Shown: positions 11,781 to 20,120 of the stretch, piece after piece
How the letters are laid out: every line of letters starts with the position of its first letter
Position numbering within the stretch: position 1 is the first letter of the stretch
From: Volvariella volvacea V23
Lineage: Eukaryota > Basidiomycota > Agaricomycetes > Agaricales > Pluteaceae
Reading direction: 5' to 3'
Assembly: GCA_000349905.1 (NCBI GenBank)
Contig: KB722748.1
Location: 678,863-712,590 of the forward strand
Length of the DNA: 33,728 nt
Notes under the pieces: generated by a model
What the model was told of the DNA's origin: nothing
The model's database searches: none
What the model saw: the letters and a program-made list of their open reading frames with translations, nothing else
Translations under genes and position numbers: made by a program

Positions 11781-12219
11781 TGTTATGAACCATATAATTG
11801 GTCCTATTTTCTTTTTCTTTCACTTTTATCATCACACTCACCTCATCTCAATTCATCTCAACTAACTATAAACTTCATCTTCTTTTATCTTATAAACAAT
11901 ATTTCCCCTTCAAGTACTACATATGTGTACATACATGTTCTTTACTATATTCAGGTAGTATTTATGTGTTTCTCCACCTCATACTTACTTCTTTTAGTTG
12001 TTTGCCACATACCTTCCTTCATGCATAGATAGTATATAAGCCATAGCCCTTAGCTTGATTCAACTTAAGCTTAACCTCTTGTGCAGCTAGCAGTCTAATA
12101 TAGAGACTTGCTTCACTTAGCCACTCACTCACTTACTCTCATCTTCTCATTGTCTGGTGACTTCAGAAAAGTCTAGTCTAGTGCCAATTGAAGTCTAATA
12201 GAGAGGCTCAGTTATAGCA
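11781..12219 (+). mobile_element. Solo LTR E1, TSD ATAAT
   Basis: 439 bp from TGTTAT at 11781 to TATAGCA at 12219, flanked by ATAAT on both sides (11776-11780, 12220-12224). CT-rich start, TATA-like TATATAAG near 12033. The same family occurs inverted at 13713-14077. Confidence 0.85.
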
Positions 12220-12828
12220 ATAATACCAATACTCCAGCATCAACCATATAAGTATTAGAAATAATAAAGTTAACATGTGGTACAATGAGCTTTGGTACTT
12301 CAAGCAAAGTTGCCAATGCTAAACTAGCCCAGATTACAATAAGGAAGTGATGTAACCTGAAACAAGAAAAACAGGAAAAGCAAAGCCTGAGCTGCATTAG
12401 CAAAATATGGAGAGATTTGAGCTATGATAGAGGTTTAATATATAACTGTGATACAGCCAACAGCACCAAATATATGTAACTTATGATGTTAAACAGCAGC
12501 CTTACAGGCACTAGAGGTTATGGAGGTTATCTTACTTTAGGAATAAAGAGTTATGATACTTTGTGTATATATGAGAGGATTGGAGGGCTGGTAGGTACAT
12601 TATGGAACTATTTGTACAAAGGAGTGACAAGTGCCATCTATCATTTTGGAAATGATGGTATCCACATTGGAATTGATGTGGGTCACTTTGGTGATACTTA
12701 GGATCTATCTACCTGTATCCTATGACTATCTACCATGTGTATCTAGCCACATATTTCTCTGTAACATGTGTACATTCCAAGTACTGGTCCACATACTCAG
12801 TTTGTATAACCATAAGTCCAGTTCATAC
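12220..12828. other. Spacer between solo LTRs, no recognised gene
   Basis: Contains an open frame of 72 codons on plus (12483-12701, Gly/Tyr-rich) and a short hydrophobic frame on minus (12212-12403). Neither resembles a family I know. The minus hydrophobic stretch near 12300-12360 weakly resembles one near 14090-14150, on the other side of the inverted LTR copy. Confidence 0.35.
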
Positions 12829-13634
12829 TGTCAGGAATCATATCTTTATTCCCTATTTATTCACTGATTATTTAATATTTAATCTCTTTTTTCTTTTTCT
12901 TTTTCTTTTCTAATGCCAGAGACCATGTGACTTGCTTACTTAATCCAGATTAGATTAGATTACATCTTGACCATGTGATGCATTACCTTTTGAGCCACCT
13001 TTGGAGGTCTCGGGCATTGAGGTATTCTCAGTGGCGTCATTAGTCTTGGAACCATCATCCTGGTTCACAGCTTATCTTTACCCAATGGGATCTTAGCAAT
13101 ACGGACACTGGTGATGTCATTATGAGGTCATAGATAAATACCCATAGAATAGTCTGGAATAGTGTAAATATATACATACAGACTCTGGTGAATATATAAG
13201 TGGGCTTGGTTGGCTCTGGAGGTTTTCCTTAGTTTCAACCTTGTCTACTCTGCTGAGCTAGCTCTGTCTCAGAGACTCTAGCACAACCTGAACTAACAGG
13301 CTACTAAGAGGTGAGTATGCGTTGTTAGGATTCTTGTATCCCTCTTGTCTCCCCTGCTGGCTGGTAGTGAGAGTTTTTGCAACCATGCCACTGGTAATAC
13401 CTGGGCACTGCCATGTGGATGATCCCTTGTAGTAGGCCCATCTGATAACATGTAGAGATGTGCACTGAGTAGATGATGTTCTTCTTTTTCTTTTATTTAT
13501 TGTCTCCTGTGTATTGTCTTTGGGGCCAAGCACCCTTGTTACTGACACATACTGACGGTTCATCCAACACCAGTCCACATATGTGGTCCATATAACCATA
13601 AGTCTGGTCTATATTGACAGTCTGTCCAACATAT
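12787..13634 (+). repeat. Two tandem 62-bp units, first one split by LTR A2
   Basis: If LTR 12829-13547 and one CATAC are removed, the host sequence shows two adjacent units of about 62 bp, each with GTCCACATA, ATAACCATAAGTC and GTCCAAC/ATCCAAC at the same spacing (second unit about 13573-13634). Confidence 0.6.
12829..13547 (+). mobile_element. Solo LTR A2, TSD CATAC
   Basis: 719 bp, TGTCAG to CTGACA, flanked by CATAC (12824-12828, 13548-13552). Aligns along its whole length with the LTRs at 8933 and 14957. Most positions that are CpG in the 8933 copy read TpG or CpA here. Confidence 0.93.
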
Positions 13635-13712
13635 GACAAATGGACTTTATGGGTTTTAGATGCTTTATAAGTGGTATATATGCATCTTTGCTGTCCAATG
13701 AGAACAGCATGC

Positions 13713-14077
13713 TGTTATAACTAAGCTTCTATATTAGACTTCAATCAACACTAGACTAAACTCTTTTGAGATCACAAAATGGTAAAGAAAAGACAAAAAA
13801 ATGAATGANNNNNNNNNNNNNNNNNNNNNNNNNNNNNNNNNNNNNNNNNNNNNNNNNNNNNNNNNNNNNNNNNNNNNNNNNNNNNNNNNNNNNNNNNNNN
13901 NNNNNNNNATGTGATGGAGGAAACATGTAGATACTACTGAAAATAGTAGAGGATACATGTGTATATATATGTAGTACCAGAAAGGAAATTGAAGTCTATA
14001 GCTGAGTACATGATACAAGACAAGATGAGACAAAAGTAGAAAAAAAAACAATTGGATTGGTTATGTGGTCTGTAACA
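13713..14077 (-). mobile_element. Solo LTR E2, minus orientation, contains assembly gap
   Basis: Read on minus it starts TGTTACAGACCACATAACC at 14077 and ends GTTATAACA at 13713, matching the plus-strand LTR at 11781-12219. Flanks are CATGC (13708-13712) and CATGT (14078-14082), a target duplication with one C-to-T change. The true length is unknown because 100 N lie inside. Confidence 0.8.
13809..13908. other. Assembly gap of 100 N
   Basis: Exactly 100 N, the usual placeholder for a gap of unknown size. It lies inside a solo LTR, where read placement is ambiguous. Confidence 0.99.
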
Positions 14078-14956
14078 CATGTAAGGCACTGAACTGGCAG
14101 CAGCCAACACTGCTGACCACATTGCAATCAAGTAACTCAAGATCCACCCTGATGCCACACAAACTTAAATAATGCTTCATTGTGATAAGGCAATTATTTC
14201 CAAAACAGCTATCAAATCTTGTTTCAGGGCATGAGACTGGAAAGTTCCTCTAGGCTGTGGCAGTTTGCAAAGCAATAACTGTTGGTACTAAAGCAACAAA
14301 GATGCCAAGATTCCACTCCAATAAGTTAGTGCTTGGAACCATAAAGGAAAATGAAGCAAATGAACATTTTCTTGTTTTTGGTGCCATAATAACATTTACA
14401 TCAGTCTTCAAACAAAAGATGTTTGCACTGAGAAACCTGTGCTCTATGGCACCATAATCAAGACCTTACCTATGTTATGTATTTTTTTACAAAAAAATAT
14501 CACTATATGCTCTCTGCATGCCATTTGAACATGTATTATGTCTGTAGATAAGTGTAATAAATTTTGTTTATATGCCTGTTATCCATTGATCCTGGAAATA
14601 AGAAGATTCCTCAGTATTTAGGGCATCTAAAATCTATTAATATTTTCTTATCTATTTTTGTGGTATATGGGTATATGGATTGTAGCTATGATACCAAGCT
14701 GGTAACCAAGGTTATATCATATAAAACTATTACCCAATAAGAAACCAACAAGTGGGGTGGATGGTAGGAGTATCCACATGTTATGTAATTTATTTAGCCC
14801 CAGGTACCTCCATGCATCCACTAATCCAATGTAGGGAGAAGTTGCTACCTATTGGATTATATGGTGGAAGAAGGGCACAATCTGATACAGTAATATAATG
14901 GTATATATCTGATAATACACACAAATTCAACAAAATTCATGTGCACACAGGAATTT
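14078..14956. other. AT-rich spacer, no recognised gene
   Basis: No intact gene. A 66-codon frame on plus (14257-14457) and broken hydrophobic frames on minus (about 14090-14400) suggest an old coding fragment. The right part (about 14700-14956) may be the body of the tRNA-like SINE read on minus from 15918. Confidence 0.3.
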
Positions 14957-15322
14957 TGTCAAAGATCATATTCTTATTTCCTATTTATTCTCAAATATCT
15001 AATATTTATCTTAATTATAATCTTATTTTTAATTTCTTTTTCCTTAGGTGCCCAAAGATCACATGACTGCTTACTTAATCCAGATTAGATTTAATAACAT
15101 CATGATCACATGAGGCATTACCTTTTGAGCCACCTTTGTCAAGAATCATATCCTTATTCCCTATTTATTCTCAAATATCCAATATTTATTTTCATTTTCA
15201 TTTTCATCCTATTTTTGATTTCCTTTTCCTTAGGTGCCCAAGGACCACATGACTGCTTACATAATTCAGATTAGATTAGATAACATTATGATCACATGAT
15301 ACATTATCTTTTGAGCCACCTT
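14957..15322 (+). repeat. Tandem duplication of the LTR 5' end
   Basis: 14957-15136 and 15137-15322 both run from TGTCAA to TTTTGAGCCACCTT. The second copy has an extra TTTTCA repeat run. The copies differ at many sites, so the duplication is old or was already in the source LTR. Confidence 0.85.
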
Positions 15323-15853
15323 CAGAGATTCTGGGCATTGAGGTATTCTCAGTGATGTTATTAGTCTTGGAGCCATTATCCCAGCTCACAGCTTATCTCT
15401 ACCCAATGGGATCTTAGTGATACCAGACACTGGTGACGTTATTGTGAGGTCATAGGTAGAGATACTCATAGAATAGTCTGGAATAATGTAAACATGTATA
15501 TATGACCTTGAAGAATATATAAGTGGGCTTGGTTGGCTCTAAGAGTTTTTCTCAGTTTTGACCTTGTCTACTCTGCTGAGCTAGCTTTGTTCCAGAAACT
15601 CTAGTGCAACCTGAACAAACAGGCTACTAAGAGGTGAGTGTGTGTTATTAGGATCAGTTTATCCCTTTGTCTCCCCTGCCAGTTGGTAGTGAGTGTTTTC
15701 ACAACTATGCCATTGATGATACCTGGGCACTGTTGTATGGGTGATCCCTTGTAGTAGGCCCATCTGATAATGTGTAGAGATGTGTGCCAAGTACAGTAGT
15801 TGTTTCAGTTGCTATTTATTTGTCTTTGGGGCTTAGCACCCTTGTCACTGACA
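14957..15853 (+). mobile_element. Solo LTR A3 with internal duplication, TSD AATTT
   Basis: 897 bp, TGTCAAAG at 14957 to CTGACA at 15853, flanked by AATTT on both sides (14952-14956, 15854-15858). Same family as the LTRs at 8933 and 12829, but its first ~180 bp is present twice in tandem. It is the most CpG-poor of the three copies. Confidence 0.9.
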
Positions 15854-15918
15854 AATTTGAACCCCAATCATCCACTCAAAGCATTGTAACCAGTTGATTT
15901 ACCATTAAGCAATATGGG
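15854..15918 (-). repeat. tRNA-like SINE head, cut by LTR A3
   Basis: Read on minus it has an A-box-like TTGCTTAATGGTAAA and, about 45 nt on, a B-box-like GGGGTTCAAATT, spaced as in a tRNA gene. The solo LTR A3 lies within the T-arm region. Stems are imperfect, so a SINE or tRNA relic rather than a working tRNA gene. Confidence 0.5.
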
Positions 15919-15982
15919 CATTTTAAAATTCCATAAATCATTAATGGATACCAGGAAAAACAAAAAAGAAAAACCAATCCTG

Positions 15983-16028
15983 CCCTAACCTTCTAACTCC
16001 TAACCTTCTAACCCTATACCCTATACCC
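15983..16028 (+). repeat. Degenerate CCCTAA/CTAACCTT-rich simple repeat
   Basis: Repeats of CTAACCTTCTAAC and CCCTATA. Superficially telomere-like but irregular and only about 46 bp. Confidence 0.6.
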
Positions 16029-16106
16029 AAGTGTTGTGTACTATTAGAGGGAGGTGACTAAGCAACCCAATCTATATATATATTATTTAGTTTACTTTAT
16101 TAGTAA

Positions 16107-16180
16107 GGATCATATGGTGTAGTAGTTATTTGTTTATGCTGCTTGTATGCTGGATACATGGGTTCAAACCCATGAAGTGT
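16107..16180 (+). repeat. tRNA-like sequence (SINE head or tRNA relic)
   Basis: A-box-like TGGTGTAGTAGTT and B-box GGTTCAAACCC with a good T-arm (ATGGG paired with CCCAT). The first seven bases do not pair with the 3' end, so no acceptor stem forms; hence not called a tRNA gene. A tRNA-derived SINE is the best reading. Confidence 0.5.
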
Positions 16181-17190
16181 CACATTTTATCTAAATGCTG
16201 GCACTATCCAATATCTTGCATCATATCCTGTAATGTGCACAAACTCCCTTATAGGATAATCTGATATGTGCATACATATGTTAGCCCCAAGGCCAAATAT
16301 GTTTGATCCTACAGTTGACACACATGCAGAATCCAAAAGAAAAAGAAATTGCAACATGTATCAAGCATATTCTCAAGGCTATGGAAAAGTTTAAAGGCAT
16401 ACTTACAGCATTATATATTGTTCTGTCAGGGCTCAAATTCAGATCATGATCACCTCTGAAAGTTACTGGGGTCTTGTTTCATTCCAGCCATCCAACAACA
16501 GTGTCAAGGGTGTTTGCTTGAATAACACTCAACCTTTGGTCAAAGTTAAGCAAGATCTCCTCAAATTGGTTCCATCTGTGTGAGAGTCACTTATCTTGTC
16601 ATTTAATTTGTCCACCTGTAGACCATCGTTCATCGTGTAACAGGGATATTTGAAGCATGAATACTTCAGATTGTGTAAGATGAGATTTACTCTGGCACAG
16701 TCCCAAGAGGACATGTCATGTGGCGAATCTCGAGAATCTCACTACCACATTGCCATTATCTCCTTTTTCTTTCATTAATCCATTTTCCTCCTCACAATCC
16801 GCCAATTGCGCATTAACGCTTTTTGGCTAGACTCAAATCGTGCTGTTATGCAACATTTTGAGGAAGTCTGCAGGATCCTTCATTCAATCATCAATCACGG
16901 AAAGAATTCCTCCTGATAAGAGGAATCGCTTGACTGTGCCCTTGGCCTGCACTGGGATTAGCTTATCAGGGGTTGACTTTGGGTTCAGTGATGAATAGAT
17001 GCACACCAATACTCTTGTGAATGTTTTCGCTTGGTGTTGCAGCCCTTGCATTACAAAAGCAGAGATGACATGCCGCTTTTGAAAACTACTAATGGTGGGT
17101 GATTTCACACGTCCACCAGAAAATGCAACACCCTCTGACCTGTGAACCGATTCTGTCTGCAACTGTCCACAATTCACGGCTCAGATACAA
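16181..17190. other. Transition region, no recognised gene
   Basis: Composition changes here: CpG is rare before about 16.7 kb and common after it. A 97-codon frame on minus (16884-17177) and a 61-codon frame on minus (16529-16714) are open, but I recognise neither and see no clear splice or start context. Confidence 0.35.
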
Positions 17191-17306
17191 CATAATATGC
17201 AGCCAACACAATATGCAGCTAAGTACAATACGCAGCTAAGTGCAATATGCAGCCAAGCACAATATGCAGCAAGCACAATATGCAAGCATAATATGCAGCT
17301 AAGCAC
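17191..17306 (+). repeat. 17-bp minisatellite, about 7 units
   Basis: Units of the type CACAATATGCAGCTAAG, repeated about seven times with small deletions in units five and six. It lies upstream of the gene starting at 17468, within its possible promoter. Confidence 0.85.
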
Positions 17307-17467
17307 ATGGGAGAGATCTTACCAATAGATCTAAAATATATTGAGTACTTGAACTGGTGAGGTCTGGCGTTTGTCTATATATTGTGAAAGAGATAGGATG
17401 TAATCCTAGATGCACCCCACTGCGCACTCTAACAAACACCGTCCTGCGAACTCCCTCTTTCATTGTC

Positions 17468-18184
17468 ATGTCCATCACTCATTACAATCAACTGCCCTCG
17501 CTCGAGAAAGCCGTTGCGATCTGGAAAGAAATTCCTAACTCCACGATTGAAAGACTCGCAAATGTCTTTCTAAAACCTGAATATTATGAATATGGCATCT
17601 GCCTGGTTCATCGTCACTTTGAAATCCAAGAGGAACAGCGGATGATTGCACGTGCCACAGACGAATCTCCCTTCACCATTATCACTCAACCAGGAACCGA
17701 TGATTCGTATCCCCACACTTGGCTTGTCAACGGCCAGGTGTTCGAGTTCACTAAAGGCTCAAAGAGTAATTCCCAGCCTGAGCCTGAGGGGTTGAGGAAG
17801 GCTTTCCGGGACGCGGTTGGCTTTGAAGAAAATTCATTGTTACTTTGGGATAAGACAACGATTCTAGGATATTGTTACATTGGGCCAGTACCACCCCCAG
17901 ACAGGTCAGTGGCCTATCTACTCTTGTAGCGATTATGCTGACCACAGGACATAAGTCCGAATCAAAGGTTTATAGAGACAACAAGGGAGCCGAAGACGCA
18001 TTTGTTAAGAGTTGAGAAACCTGAAGATAATGTGGAGGAGGGTATAGAAAATGGCACATTCATCAAGACTGTTTGGCGTGTAACTCGAAGCCTCAAAGGT
18101 CACGATTTAAGTTGGAGCCTCACTTGTCATGTGCTGCCAGGTCTTGGCCACGTCAAAATCGGCCGCATGTTCCAGAGGACGTGA
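17468..18184 (+). CDS. Hypothetical protein, 221 aa, one intron
   Basis: ATG at 17468 (MSITHYN) is preferred over the in-frame ATG at 17357 because the extension looks non-coding. Exon 1 17468-17904, donor GTCAGT at 17905. The nearer acceptor (CAG ending 17947) would give an immediate stop. A non-standard AAG acceptor ending 17955 gives a 51-nt intron and keeps the frame to TGA at 18184 (437 + 229 = 666 nt). The protein has a conserved-looking core (LVHRHFEI near residue 60, PHTWLVNGQVFEF near residue 95) resembling small fungal hypothetical proteins of unknown role. No signal peptide or membrane segment. If the AAG acceptor is wrong, the gene is truncated at 17929 or is a pseudogene. Confidence 0.55.
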
Positions 18185-18388
18185 TATAGCACGCATAGGG
18201 AGCAGATCTAAAGTACAAAGAGCGATCGTCTTTTGTCCTGGGATGTGTACGACAGTAGCTTCGGGATTCAGCTTTTATCTCACGTGTCAATACATACCCG
18301 CTTCAATAGGATTGTCTTCAGTTGGATTTAGGTGAGGAGAGGGGCTGTTTGTCTGAAAGGCTGAGGGAATGTCCTGAATTAATAAGCG

Positions 18389-18682
18389 TTAACTTGGTGT
18401 CGAGATAAATTGAAGAATATGATATAGGAAGCACTTGAAACGCTGAAACTCTGGTCGGCCTGTTTCCAAAGCTATGATTTCGAGTACGGTACGCAACCAT
18501 AGTGAGTTGTAATGGAGACCAGCGGGATATGCAGTCCATTTGTCGTCGTCAACCGTGATGTCAATTCGTGCTCCCAATGCATTGTACGTGAGCTGAATAC
18601 TACGACTGAAAACCTGGTTCACAATCGGATATAGGCGCATTACAATCAGATGTCGAAATTTGTATGATATTGTGCACATCAA
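18389..18682 (-). pseudogene. Fragment resembling the neighbouring extracellular gene
   Basis: An open minus frame of 97 codons. Its stretch around residues 28-60 (IQLTYNALGARIDITVDDD) has the same strand pattern as the beta-sandwich part of the gene at 18800-20120 (ITFNYTG then VDG). It could be a further exon of that gene or a decayed second copy. Weak evidence: similarity judged by eye only. Confidence 0.3.
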
Positions 18683-18799
18683 ATCAATTTACGAGGAGAT
18701 TCTAGAATAAAACGGACAACAAACCGAATAATATCATAAACAAGCTGGGAGTAGCTGAGTCTCTATCTAGAGTCCTAATTGCAATGACGTCGCTATTTG

Positions 18800-20120
18800 T
18801 CAGGCCGGATTCTGATTCCCCGTATTGGGGATAGCAAACGAGTCAAAGGCCACACTACTCGAGGTTGTGCCGTTTGGTGCCTTTGGTGAAGGACCAAGAT
18901 GGAATAGTATAATCGAGTGTTCATTCCTCGACCCGTAACCAGCTGGTGGTTGTCTGAATGGTGGGAATTGGATGGGACAACAAGATTCGCCCTCCGCATC
19001 GAATGTATCAATAGTGTCATTAAGCGCCACTCCGTCGACAATCATTGAAAAAACACCTCCTTGTGGAGATTTGATGGTGTGTATGCGGATACTTGGACCT
19101 GTAATGGAATAAGGATCGCCTCGGAATAAGGATCACCTCGACTACTACGGAGAAAACGAGGGCTTGCCAGTGTAGTTGAAGGTGATGGATGCATTCACCA
19201 TCTCTGTCGAGCGGATATCTGTACTGATAGCACAGTTCGGCGTACTCTCCGAGGTCCATGCTTGTGGAGGATTGAATACCACACCCTCATTTTCATTCTC
19301 TACGGCATCTGCAACCTGTATAAAATCTTGGTCTGTTGTGGGGATAGCTGGTGAGAAGGTCCCATATGCATTGACACATGACACAGTGTTGTCAATGCCA
19401 TTGGTAAAGCAGATGTTGCCGATTGCTGTCAGAGTAGTCAGTAACAATACGACCTTCTTTTCTGCACAATGACTTACGACAGCAGAAGCCCCCTATCCCG
19501 AGTAGCCGGGAGCAATCAACTATGGAAATTGTAAGCAATGATCACAGTCGATAGGAGTAATCTGGTGCGTACTGAGATAAGAATTATCACATCGCACACC
19601 AGAAAATCCACTGATAACAGGATACTTTGGGTCTTGACAAACGGGAATCCCTCGATTGAAGTTGCAGAAATCGCTAATATAGATGGGTCATGTTAGCATT
19701 GAGCAAAAAAGGATAACAAATGAAATCTAACCCTGGTGAGCAGCAAGATGGTCGTGGGTCACAAGCAATAGAGTCTGCCGTGCAGTTTGGCTGCACATGT
19801 TTGATATTAGGATTAGGGGTGATTCAGGCTAAAAAGGAATCAACCTACTGAACCAAAAACAGAAGGGAGGAGAGAGCTTCCAAAAAGGAAGAAAGCAGGA
19901 TCAATGATGCACATGTTGGAGATGTGCATGTTGGAGATGTCCTAAAGACCGGAATACAGGCGAGGCCGCGAGGGAGGATGCACTGGCAGAAACTTGCGAG
20001 AAGACTTGGGCCTTATTTGGTTGCTGGACCTGGGCTGCTGTATCGTCAAGTTCAATACATGTTCTAGTCGCACCTAGCATGTCCAGACAGGTTGATAACA
20101 GCAAGAATGCTAGACCGTTC
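18800..20120 (-). CDS. Probable secreted Cys-rich/beta-sandwich protein, multi-exon (partial model)
   Basis: On minus, coding-like blocks follow in order. First, a hydrophobic leader (LAFLLLSTCLDMLGATRTC, about 20115-20060) after an acceptor CCACAG at 20121, so the start codon lies in an upstream exon I cannot place. Second, a Cys-rich block split by an intron (about 19800-19560; branch-like GCTAAC before an acceptor near 19687). Third, a block ending ITFNYTG (about 19460-19168). Last, a block from PSIRIHTIKSPQGG to TGA at 18800-18802 (19098-18800). The last two join through a GC-AG intron (19099-19167). The C-terminal blocks resemble the extracellular beta-sandwich of many agaricomycete surface proteins of unknown role. 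Joins between the first three blocks are uncertain, with two stops near 19490-19510, so this may be a pseudogene. Confidence 0.45.
19099..19167 (-). other. Proposed GC-AG intron with internal 17-bp duplication
   Basis: Donor GCAAGC after ACTG, acceptor TTACAG. This is the only join I found that keeps both sides in frame. Inside, two adjacent 17-bp copies (19106-19122 and 19123-19139) differ at one base, a CG versus CA site. Confidence 0.5.

Noticed and set aside
8933..15853. CRISPR-like or satellite array from the repeated blocks
   Set aside because: The repeats are 0.7-0.9 kb LTRs with TG..CA ends and target duplications, at irregular spacing.
15983..16028. Telomeric repeat marking a chromosome end
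   Set aside because: Short, irregular units, and normal sequence continues on both sides.
16107..16180. A functional tRNA gene
   Set aside because: A- and B-box are present, but the acceptor stem does not pair and the anticodon arm is poor.
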